From assembly GCF_022410465.1 (NCBI RefSeq), contig NZ_JAJSON010000020.1, positions 124,001 to 188,000 of the forward strand: a DNA stretch of 64,000 nucleotides, read 5' to 3'. A model generated the notes under the pieces. The model saw only the letters and a list, made by a program, of their open reading frames with translations. It had not been told where the DNA came from and did not search any database. The translations under genes and the position numbers were made by a program. Origin of the DNA: Christiangramia crocea (GTDB lineage: Bacteria; Bacteroidota; Bacteroidia; Flavobacteriales; Flavobacteriaceae). Position 1 is the stretch's first letter, and each line of letters begins with the position of its first letter. Of the stretch, positions 32,663 to 39,880 are shown in pieces.

Positions 32663-33385
32663 CTAAGTCCTTAATTTTTTCTCCAATTGCAGGGCTTTTG
32701 GATGCAGAATATTATTTTCCAGGTGGATATGCTGATGTAAATCCTGTTCAAATTCATCCAGCTTATCAAACAGCGCCCTGTAAGTATTACAAGCGTGTGC
32801 TGGAGGGGTATAACCATCGGTAAGGCGGGAAATTTCCTTAAAGATATCACCTGCATCTTCATGTTCTACCTCCATCATTTTAATAGGGTTCTCTACAGTA
32901 TTGAATTGCGGAATATTTATTCCGGTCCTTTCTTTTGCTGCCTTTACCATTTTCTTGATAAAAGGGAAAAGGATCAATTCTTCTTTTTTGAGATGTGAGG
33001 CCAGTTCACCGGCTACTTTCTGAAAAAGCTGATGCACTTCAATAAGTTCCGGATTGTTACCACCGTGTACCCTGGCCACTTTATTGGTGTATTGAAGCAG
33101 CAGTGGAATATTCGCCTCGACATAGGTATGATGTTTTTCCACTATATGATCTATTAGTTCATCTAATGGAAGTTTATTGTAGTCGGTTTCCTTATCATTA
33201 AGGCTTCCTATGCTTTTAAGGTCTTCGACTACAAGGCTGTAATCAACGCCATTTTTTTCGCAGGCTTTTTGTATACTTATCCCTCCCCCGCAGCAAAAAT
33301 CTATTCCATATTTCTTAAAGACATGAGAGGCTTTTATATTTTCTGTCACACAATCGGCAACGGTTCTTTCTGGTGTAAATTCCAT
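32663..33385 (-). CDS. ric: RIC (ScdA/YtfE) di-iron Fe-S repair protein
   Basis: The N-terminal ScdA domain has the YGIDFCCGGG motif, followed by a hemerythrin-like di-iron bundle with conserved His and Glu (HHTYVEANIP, HLKKEELILFPF, EHEDAGDIF, HIHLENNILHP). RIC proteins repair Fe-S clusters damaged by nitric oxide or peroxide and are induced by nitrosative stress. The length of 240 is normal. It follows hemN by 21 bp and may share its promoter, which would place RIC under the Crp-type operator as well. Confidence 0.94.
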   Translation of the reverse strand: MEFTPERTVADCVTENIKASHVFKKYGIDFCCGGGISIQKACEKNGVDYSLVVEDLKSIGSLNDKETDYNKLPLDELIDHIVEKHHTYVEANIPLLLQYTNKVARVHGGNNPELIEVHQLFQKVAGELASHLKKEELILFPFIKKMVKAAKERTGINIPQFNTVENPIKMMEVEHEDAGDIFKEISRLTDGYTPPAHACNTYRALFDKLDEFEQDLHQHIHLENNILHPKALQLEKKLRT

Positions 33386-33406
33386 AATATTAAATTTAAG
33401 TGTTTA

Positions 33407-34771
33407 TTATACTGTCATTGAAAATAATTGTGTCTGAGGCTTATTTCTTTGCAGCCTCATATCGAAGGCCATACATATATTGCGTACGAATGGCCTCCCT
33501 TTTTCGGTAATCTCCAGATAATTGCTGTCAATTTCGATAAGACCATCCTTTTGCATTTCCTTTAAACGGATCAAAACATCTGGCAGTTCCTTAAAAAACT
33601 CCTTACGCGTATACCAGGAGGTCTTTAATTTGCACATGAGATTGAGAATATGCTTTCTTATAACCAGATCCTCATCGGTTAAAATATGACCTCTGTAAAC
33701 GGGCAGAATATCCTTACTGACTAACTCCTGATATTCTTCAACGCTTTTTACATTTTGAGCAAAGCCATACCAGCTATCACTGATAGCAGAAACTCCGAGA
33801 CCTATCATAGCCTGGGTCTTAGAATTGGTATATCCCATAAAATTTCGATGGATGGTTTTCTCTTCCACGGCTTTATAAAGGCTATCTGTTCTAAGGGCAA
33901 AGTGATCCATCCCTATCTCCACGTAACCTGCATCCAGTAACATTTGCTTGCCTGTTTCGTATTGCTCTCTTTTTTCCTTTGCCGTCGGGAGATCTTTTTC
34001 ATTAAAACCCCGCTGTCCATTTCCCTTTATCCATGGAACATGGGCATAACTATAAAAAGCGATGCGGTCTGGCATCAGCTCTTTGGTTCTCTCTATGGTG
34101 TGAATAATGTGTTCCTTTGTCTGAAATGGAAGTCCGAAAATAATATCATGCCCTACCGAAGAAAATCCTGTTTCTCTGGCCTGTAGGGTAGCTCTTTTCA
34201 CATTTTCAAAAGGCTGGATCCTGTGAATTGCCTTTTGAACAGTAGGATTATAATCCTGCACCCCATAGCTCACCCGGTTGAATCCGAGTGCTGCCAGAAT
34301 TTCCAAATGTTCCTTTGTAGTATTGTTTGGATGACCTTCAAAACTCATTTCCGCTTCAGAAGATCTCTTCGCCTTTTTAAAAATTCCGTCGATAAGAAGT
34401 TTAAGATTTTCAGCAGAAAAGAAGGTAGGAGTACCTCCTCCAAGGTGTATTTCCTTTACTACCGGGTCTTCTTCCAGAAGCTCAGAATACATTTCCCATT
34501 CCCTTAAAACTGATTTTATATAGGGATCTTCCACTCCGTGATTCTTCGTGATCCTCTTATTACAACCACAAAAAGTACAAAGGCTTTCGCAAAAAGGAAG
34601 ATGTATATAAAGGCTTATGCCTTCTGAAGAATTACTTTCATTAAAGCTCCTAATAATAGAAGACTTCCACTTCTCTGAATTAAAATCCTGTTCCTCCCAA
34701 TAAGGAACGGTAGGATAACTCGTATATCGTGGTCCCGCAACGTTATATTTCTGTATTAAATCTGAAGCCAC
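33407..34771 (-). CDS. hemN: Oxygen-independent coproporphyrinogen III oxidase
   Basis: A radical SAM enzyme that decarboxylates coproporphyrinogen III in heme synthesis without oxygen. The cluster motif is CESLCTFCGC (C-x3-C-x2-C-x-C) near residues 59-68, preceded by YIHLPF; GGGTPTF follows at about residue 110. The N-terminal GPRYTSYPT is the HemN signature that distinguishes it from HemW. The start is GTG at 34771, supported by the promoter position, which places the transcript start about 15 nt upstream. ric follows in the same unit. Confidence 0.95.
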   Translation of the reverse strand: MASDLIQKYNVAGPRYTSYPTVPYWEEQDFNSEKWKSSIIRSFNESNSSEGISLYIHLPFCESLCTFCGCNKRITKNHGVEDPYIKSVLREWEMYSELLEEDPVVKEIHLGGGTPTFFSAENLKLLIDGIFKKAKRSSEAEMSFEGHPNNTTKEHLEILAALGFNRVSYGVQDYNPTVQKAIHRIQPFENVKRATLQARETGFSSVGHDIIFGLPFQTKEHIIHTIERTKELMPDRIAFYSYAHVPWIKGNGQRGFNEKDLPTAKEKREQYETGKQMLLDAGYVEIGMDHFALRTDSLYKAVEEKTIHRNFMGYTNSKTQAMIGLGVSAISDSWYGFAQNVKSVEEYQELVSKDILPVYRGHILTDEDLVIRKHILNLMCKLKTSWYTRKEFFKELPDVLIRLKEMQKDGLIEIDSNYLEITEKGRPFVRNICMAFDMRLQRNKPQTQLFSMTV

Positions 34772-34790
34772 CTTAGGTTTTATTTGGCTC

Positions 34791-34833
34791 CAAAAATACT
34801 GGCAATCAGGCTAAAGAAATATGATATGCATCA
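34791..34833 (-). promoter_or_regulatory. Crp/Fnr-type promoter of hemN-ric
   Basis: On the minus strand TGATGCATATCA (34833-34822), an Fnr-like TGAT-N4-ATCA palindrome, is followed at exactly 35 nt by TATTTTTG (34798-34791), a perfect TAnnTTTG. The predicted start is near 34786, 15 nt before the GTG at 34771. It overlaps the end region of the upstream hypothetical gene's spacer. Confidence 0.78.
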
Positions 34834-34846
34834 GCTTTTGTCCAGA

Positions 34847-35473
34847 TTAAAGCTTGATCTTTTCAATCTCTACCACTCCGTTGGCGCTAATATTTAAAGA
34901 AATCCAAAGATCATTCTCCCCGGCCATGAATTGCGATATTTCCAGATCATCAAGTGAACCTATAAGATGAATTCCCTCTTTTGCTTCAAGCTTATTTTCA
35001 AGTTTTTCGTTGAGTGCATCCATCTGCTCTTCGATGTGCGGCATAAAATTGAAATTCATTTTCTGCTTCAATTTTGAATACATCCATTTATTAATTACAG
35101 CCTCCAGTAACTGATTTGCGATCCAGTTACTGGTCTTACTATCTACTTCATAATCTTTCAATGAAATTTTCTGATTTTCTCTGTCAAGCTCCAGGGATGC
35201 ATGACAAAGGAGCCTTACCTGTTTATTCTTAAAAAGGCTCGTGAGCGTTTGCAGATTAACATGGAGACATAGATCAAAATCTTCGAGTTCGCTTTTAGTT
35301 ATGGAAACATCCAGGATCTGCGCATAATTGGAAGTTTTCCCCTCCTCATTTTCCTTGCTGATGATTTCGCCTACCAGCTTCTCCCTTAAATAATTATCAA
35401 GTACGGGATAGCCTATTTTAACAGGAATGGTCACATTAAAATTAGCTTCTGAAATTTTATCTAAATCATTCAT
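34847..35473 (-). CDS. Hypothetical protein, 208 aa
   Basis: I do not recognise this family with confidence. It has no signal peptide or membrane helix. The N-terminal strand pattern (FNVTIPVKIGYPVLDNYLRE) and the amphipathic layout resemble lipid-binding DUF4403-like proteins, but it is much shorter than that family. It ends 76 bp before hemN on the same strand. The hemN operator-promoter lies in the gap, so they are separate units. Confidence 0.75.
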   Translation of the reverse strand: MNDLDKISEANFNVTIPVKIGYPVLDNYLREKLVGEIISKENEEGKTSNYAQILDVSITKSELEDFDLCLHVNLQTLTSLFKNKQVRLLCHASLELDRENQKISLKDYEVDSKTSNWIANQLLEAVINKWMYSKLKQKMNFNFMPHIEEQMDALNEKLENKLEAKEGIHLIGSLDDLEISQFMAGENDLWISLNISANGVVEIEKIKL

Positions 35474-35944
35474 TCTAAAAAAGTTTATATTTTACATAGA
35501 GCTTTTGAAGCCTGAAGAAAATATTTCAGAAAAAGGTACGCATTTCAGTATAGTCAACAGAAACGCGAAATGATAATTTTTTGCTAATTCCAGAAATTAA
35601 GAAAACCGGGAAACAGATTAGTATAACTGAACCAAACAAAAACCTTTCATTAGAATGAAAGGTTTTGTGACTGGCAATTCAACAGTAAAGTTCAGGTGTA
35701 ACAATGCTATCTTTATACCCTACATATGAAATAAGCATCTAAACCATCCTAGCCTACTGGAAAATTTATCCTACCCCTAATATAGTGAGAAGAAGAACTC
35801 CAGAAAATACCTAAAAAGTGGTATTTTGTTTTCCAGCAATTCCTTAAGAATGCACAATCCGTCTACTAATTTTTCTGGTTTTAACCTATTTACACAATGA
35901 GAAAAATACATGACCTTAAATATTAATTTCAAAAATTTATAGTC
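35474..35944. other. Intergenic region with an isolated hairpin
   Basis: No convincing gene is seen in these 471 bases. It contains a strong terminator-like hairpin at 35639-35666 that no annotated gene needs; read on the minus strand it is followed by TTTTTG. A small RNA transcribed from right to left, ending at the hairpin, would explain it. Confidence 0.5.
35639..35666 (-). terminator. Orphan terminator-like hairpin
   Basis: A 12- to 13-bp perfect stem (35639-35651 with 35654-35666, core AACCTTTCAT and ATGAAAGGTT) has a tight loop. On the minus strand a T-rich run (TTTTTGTTTGG) follows. The neighbouring CDS does not end here. Confidence 0.65.
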
Positions 35945-36421
35945 ATGAAATCTCTGATCAAAAAGGAATCAATTAAACTACTGCTCATTGTACCTCTTAT
36001 GCTAATTTCATTGACGATAAACGCTCAGGACATTAGTTCTTATGAAAAGGCCAAAGCCGAAATTGAAGAAGAATTCGGGATGTTTCCTGAAATGTTTGAA
36101 GTATTCCCCGACCATGCCCTGGCCGGTGCCTGGGAAAATTTTAAAATGCTGAACAGCCCGGAAAGTAAGATTCCACCCAAATACCGGGAATTACTACAGC
36201 TCGCGGTGGCCTCACAGATCCCCTGCAACTACTGTATATATTATCACACTGCCGCCGCTAAGGCTCATGGTGCCACAGATGAAGAAATTCAGGAAGCAGT
36301 TGCCCAGGGAGCCCAAACCCGGCATTGGAGTATGATATTACAGGGAAATCAGGTGGATTTTGAGGAATTCAAGGATGAATTCAATGCAATGATGAAGCAT
36401 ATGGCTTCAAAGTCTAAATAG
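35945..36421 (+). CDS. Exported AhpD-like (carboxymuconolactone decarboxylase family) protein
   Basis: The core motif CNYCIYYHTAAAKAHGATDEEI-type stretch (C-x2-C with His two helical turns later, about residues 98-108) is that of AhpD/CMD peroxidase-like proteins. Unusually, the first 27 residues form a Sec signal peptide (ending INAQ), so the protein should act in the periplasm. Cytoplasmic AhpD reduces AhpC through lipoamide, which is not present outside, so a different partner is needed. The length after cleavage is about 131. It stands alone between two non-coding stretches. Confidence 0.88.
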   Translation: MKSLIKKESIKLLLIVPLMLISLTINAQDISSYEKAKAEIEEEFGMFPEMFEVFPDHALAGAWENFKMLNSPESKIPPKYRELLQLAVASQIPCNYCIYYHTAAAKAHGATDEEIQEAVAQGAQTRHWSMILQGNQVDFEEFKDEFNAMMKHMASKSK

Positions 36422-36479
36422 GGATCTCATCAAGAAAGGATCAGTTCTGCTGGTCCTTTTTCGTTCGATTCTATATAGC

Positions 36480-36572
36480 TCATTTGTTTTTAAAATGTTT
36501 AAATACAATCAACAATACTATAAGTGCTACCACCAGGATTGTAATAAGGCCTATCAATTCTAAATTTTCCAT
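36480..36572 (-). CDS. Possible single-helix membrane peptide, 30 aa
   Basis: A frame from ATG 36572 to TGA 36480 encodes a peptide with a short acidic start (MENLEL), a continuous hydrophobic helix (IGLITILVVALIVLLIVF) and a basic end (KHFKNK). This has correct positive-inside topology for a small membrane protein, and I find no other reason for such a pattern. No promoter is recognisable and no family is known to me. Confidence 0.4.
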   Translation of the reverse strand: MENLELIGLITILVVALIVLLIVFKHFKNK

Positions 36573-36662
36573 TATTGGGAATTTATCATGAATCTATTCC
36601 AAAAAAACACTGTCTAGAACAATTCACTATCAATTTATGAAAATAAGCTTTAAAAAATAAAA

Positions 36663-36692
36663 AAGGGCCGATGCCCTACACTATCGACCCTT
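36663..36692 (-). terminator. Hairpin with minus-strand T-run
   Basis: A stem AAGGG-c-CGAT with ATCG-a-CCCTT (36663-36672 with 36683-36692) has a 10-nt loop. On the minus strand it is followed by TTTTTTATTTTTT. It would end a transcript coming from the pckA side, but no gene is seen there. On that strand it lies about 90 bp upstream of the 30-aa frame. Confidence 0.5.
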
Positions 36693-36984
36693 CAAATCCT
36701 TAACCAAAGAAGGAATCAAATATATTTTTATTTGTGGTTGGTAGTTAGCTGTATAGCATTAAATATTAGCTCTATGAAACGATTCCTTTCCCAGGAGAAT
36801 GTCTTAATTCCCCAAAAATCTTTTGATCCTCAAAACACCAGTTTAATCCGTTCGCATCCCTTCCCTTTTCTTTTCGGAAAGACTAAGACCATTAAATTTT
36901 AATAAATTTTAATAAAAACCAGTAAAGGCCATTATTTTAGTAATAATTTAGTCATATTGCTGACATATCAACAAAACATATCTT

Positions 36985-38565
36985 ATGAAATCAGATGTTT
37001 TATCAGACTCACAGGTACTTTTTCAACCTGATCCTGAAGAATTAACAGATATAATCCTTGCTAATAATGAAGGCCAGCTGACCAATTCGGGAAGTATTGC
37101 CATTAATACCGGTAAATATACAGGAAGATCTCCAAAGGACAGGTTTATTGTTAAAGATGAGATCACTGATGAAAAAGTGGACTGGGGTAATATAAATCAA
37201 CCTATTCAACCCGAATATTTTACCAAACTTAAAGATGATGTATTGCAATATCTCAAAGGGAAAAAGATCTTTAAAAGATATGCATATGCCGGAGCCCTTA
37301 ATGAGTATCGCTTAAACCTGGAGGTAATTACCGAATATTCCTGGTCTAATCTGTTCGCATACAACATGTTTTTGAGGCCTGAAGCATCAGAACTTGAAAA
37401 TTTCCAAAAGGAATGGACAGTTATTGATGCACCCGGATTTATGGCAGACCCTGAAGTCCACGGAACGAGGCAGTCTAATTTTGCCATTCTAAATTTTAAG
37501 GAGAAAACGGTTCTTATTGGAGGTACGGGATATACGGGGGAGATCAAAAAAGGAATTTTTTCAGCTCTTAATTTTATACTTCCCGTACAACACAATGTAC
37601 TTCCCATGCACTGTTCAGCAAATGTAGGCGGAGATGGCGATACCGCGATTTTCTTCGGTCTCTCGGGAACGGGAAAGACCACTCTTTCTGCAGATCCCAA
37701 TCGAAAATTGATTGGGGATGATGAACATGGCTGGACTCCAGATGATAAGATTTTCAATTTTGAAGGAGGCTGCTATGCAAAGGTCATCAACCTGAAAGAG
37801 GAATCGGAACCGGATATCTTTAAGGCGATCAAAAAAGGAGCCCTCCTTGAAAATGTGATCATTAAAAACGGGGAAGTAGATTATACTGACACTTCCATCA
37901 CACAGAATACACGGGTTAGTTATCCCATAGATCATATAAAGAACATTCAGGTTCCTTCGATAGGCAGTAATCCGAAAAATATATTTTTCCTCACTGCTGA
38001 TGCATTTGGAGTATTACCTCCTGTCTCCAAGCTTACTTCCAGCCAGGCAGCATATCATTTCATTTCCGGGTACACTTCAAAGATTGCGGGTACCGAAGCG
38101 GGAATTACGGAACCAGTTCCATCTTTTTCAGCCTGTTTTGGAGCACCATTCATGCCCTTACATCCAACGGTATATGCCGAGATGCTCAGTGAAAAGATTG
38201 ATAAAAGCGGGGCGAATGTCTGGCTTATCAATACCGGCTGGACCGGAGGAGCATATGGAGTTGGAGAACGAATAAAGCTGAAATACACCAGGGCTATGGT
38301 AAATGCGATTTTAGAAGGAAAACTTGACACCCGGTATTCCTATGAAAAATACCACATACATTCAGTCTTTGGGGTGGCTCAACCAAGAACCTGCCCGGGT
38401 GTACCCGATAAGGTATTAAGTCCCAGGGCAACCTGGAATGACGATAAGGCCTACTATACAGAAGCTTTCAAACTTTCAAATGCTTTCAGGAAAAATTTTG
38501 AAAAATTCGAATCCTACGCAAATGAGGATATAAGAAGAGGCGGCCCCCAGCGATTCGACTTTTAA
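36985..38565 (+). CDS. pckA: Phosphoenolpyruvate carboxykinase (ATP)
   Basis: Converts oxaloacetate and ATP to phosphoenolpyruvate, CO2 and ADP. The kinase loop reads GLSGTGKTTLSADPNRKLIGDD-type (P-loop GLSGTGKTT at about residues 229-237, metal site LSADPNR then GDDEHGW). N-terminal TGRSPKDRF binds substrate, and the C-terminal TRYSYEKYH region is conserved. The length of 526 is normal. It converges on the next gene with one base between them. Confidence 0.96.
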   Translation: MKSDVLSDSQVLFQPDPEELTDIILANNEGQLTNSGSIAINTGKYTGRSPKDRFIVKDEITDEKVDWGNINQPIQPEYFTKLKDDVLQYLKGKKIFKRYAYAGALNEYRLNLEVITEYSWSNLFAYNMFLRPEASELENFQKEWTVIDAPGFMADPEVHGTRQSNFAILNFKEKTVLIGGTGYTGEIKKGIFSALNFILPVQHNVLPMHCSANVGGDGDTAIFFGLSGTGKTTLSADPNRKLIGDDEHGWTPDDKIFNFEGGCYAKVINLKEESEPDIFKAIKKGALLENVIIKNGEVDYTDTSITQNTRVSYPIDHIKNIQVPSIGSNPKNIFFLTADAFGVLPPVSKLTSSQAAYHFISGYTSKIAGTEAGITEPVPSFSACFGAPFMPLHPTVYAEMLSEKIDKSGANVWLINTGWTGGAYGVGERIKLKYTRAMVNAILEGKLDTRYSYEKYHIHSVFGVAQPRTCPGVPDKVLSPRATWNDDKAYYTEAFKLSNAFRKNFEKFESYANEDIRRGGPQRFDF

Positions 38566-38566
38566 C

Positions 38567-39709
38567 TTATCTGCAAATATTGTTGATATACTGATCGTCC
38601 AGTACGAAGATCTTTTCATAATCAACTAAAAATCTGCCGGTGGTGAACTGACATTTAAAACTCAGTTCATCACCTTCATCAATATAATGAAAGTCTGTAT
38701 TAGGCACGTCAGTTGGCTGGCAGCTTATTGGTTTGGAGAAATCCTCAAGCCGGTTCTTTGCTATCGCGTTTATCTCACTCTTAAGTTCATCTATCAGTTT
38801 TTCTGAATCGATCTTTTTCAGAAGTGATTCTTCAGGCAGAAATTCAATATCCCTGCCAATAGCTTTCCCCTTCCTGTTTATCAAAGTACTGTCTATTGAG
38901 AATTCATTCCTGAAAAAGGTATGTACATAAGCGATCTTCACGAAGTTATCATCACTGGCAAAATCTGAATTATTATAAGATTCCCTGATCCTGGTTCTGT
39001 TATCGGCCATTAAAAATGAATCTATGGGAAACTCCCTCTTATCATACCATATTTCATGTAGCTGATACTCATAGCCCTCAAAATTTTTCCCATCATCACT
39101 ACTTTCATCCATGCACCTGGCATACATCACAGCATCCTTCGCTACATAATGAAACCCGTTCCTTTCCCTGAAAAACGGGATCTTATATTCATTCTTTAAA
39201 GTCCACTTTCCCTGATATTTATAACATGGGTAATTACAGTCAGCCGGAAGTTCCTTAAGTTTTACATACGGCATGATATATTTATTCTCAAAACTCCATT
39301 TTAACATCTCATATCGGGGCGATTCCTTAGTGATCAGATTTTTACCGGTGTCTCTGGAATATAAGAATAACAAATAAGCCAGTAGAATAATAAATGCCAG
39401 CCCGAGAATATAAATAATCCAGTTTCTTTCAGCCCGGACACTGCCATTTTCCGGAGATCGATGTTCTTTTTGAAGCCTGTCTTCATTTAACAAACGGTTA
39501 ACATTCCTTAAGGCTCTTTTAAATTCACCTTCAGAAGCAGTATTGTTGATCAACCTGGAAAATTGTGAATCACTATAACATAGGTCCCTTGCAATTCTTG
39601 AATTGCTGGTAGATTCAAACTTATTCTTCCCAGAATCAAACTGACCATACTTAGTCTCAAGCTTTGAAACAAATTCTTTATGATAAGGGGTAGTATTTTC
39701 CTGGTTCAT
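38567..39709 (-). CDS. Membrane-anchored protein with N-terminal HTH-like region
   Basis: I do not recognise the family. Residues about 1-75 look like a cytoplasmic helical domain with a possible HTH (RIARDLCYSDSQFSRLINN). One membrane helix follows at about 95-114 (WIIYILGLAFIILLAYLLFL), and then a long extracytoplasmic domain with four or more Cys (NYPCYKY, ARCMDE, SCQPT, FKCQF). The layout resembles a transmembrane one-component regulator such as a ToxR-like or anti-sigma-type sensor. It is transcribed away from susC across a 171-bp gap and could control that locus. Confidence 0.75.
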   Translation of the reverse strand: MNQENTTPYHKEFVSKLETKYGQFDSGKNKFESTSNSRIARDLCYSDSQFSRLINNTASEGEFKRALRNVNRLLNEDRLQKEHRSPENGSVRAERNWIIYILGLAFIILLAYLLFLYSRDTGKNLITKESPRYEMLKWSFENKYIMPYVKLKELPADCNYPCYKYQGKWTLKNEYKIPFFRERNGFHYVAKDAVMYARCMDESSDDGKNFEGYEYQLHEIWYDKREFPIDSFLMADNRTRIRESYNNSDFASDDNFVKIAYVHTFFRNEFSIDSTLINRKGKAIGRDIEFLPEESLLKKIDSEKLIDELKSEINAIAKNRLEDFSKPISCQPTDVPNTDFHYIDEGDELSFKCQFTTGRFLVDYEKIFVLDDQYINNICR

Positions 39710-39880
39710 TTTAGGCTTTAATCAATAAAATTCGGTAAAAATCATTAAAAATTATTAAAGTGACAATTATATGGTTATCATTTTATATAATTGCTAACAA
39801 ACGTTACAGTTTTTTAAGGTTATAATAACAGATCCTAAAGGTACAATTAATTAACCAGTACTTTAAAAAAACCAATTCCA

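Larger units (their letters stand above)
36422..36984. other. Intergenic region upstream of pckA
   Basis: Most of these 563 bases lack a supported gene. Exceptions are a possible 30-residue membrane peptide on the minus strand (36480-36572) and a hairpin (36663-36692) whose T-run is on the minus strand. A 42-codon plus-strand frame at 36774 has no supporting feature. The last 90 bases are AT-rich and should hold the pckA promoter, which I could not define. Confidence 0.4.

Noticed and set aside
36774-36902. A 42-codon plus-strand frame before pckA
   Set aside because: It has no helix, signal or composition that suggests a protein, and no promoter; chance in an AT-rich leader.
36955-36968. 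TGACATATCA near the pckA start as a further operator
   Set aside because: The spacing between half-sites is four, not six, and no -7 element lies at 35 nt.
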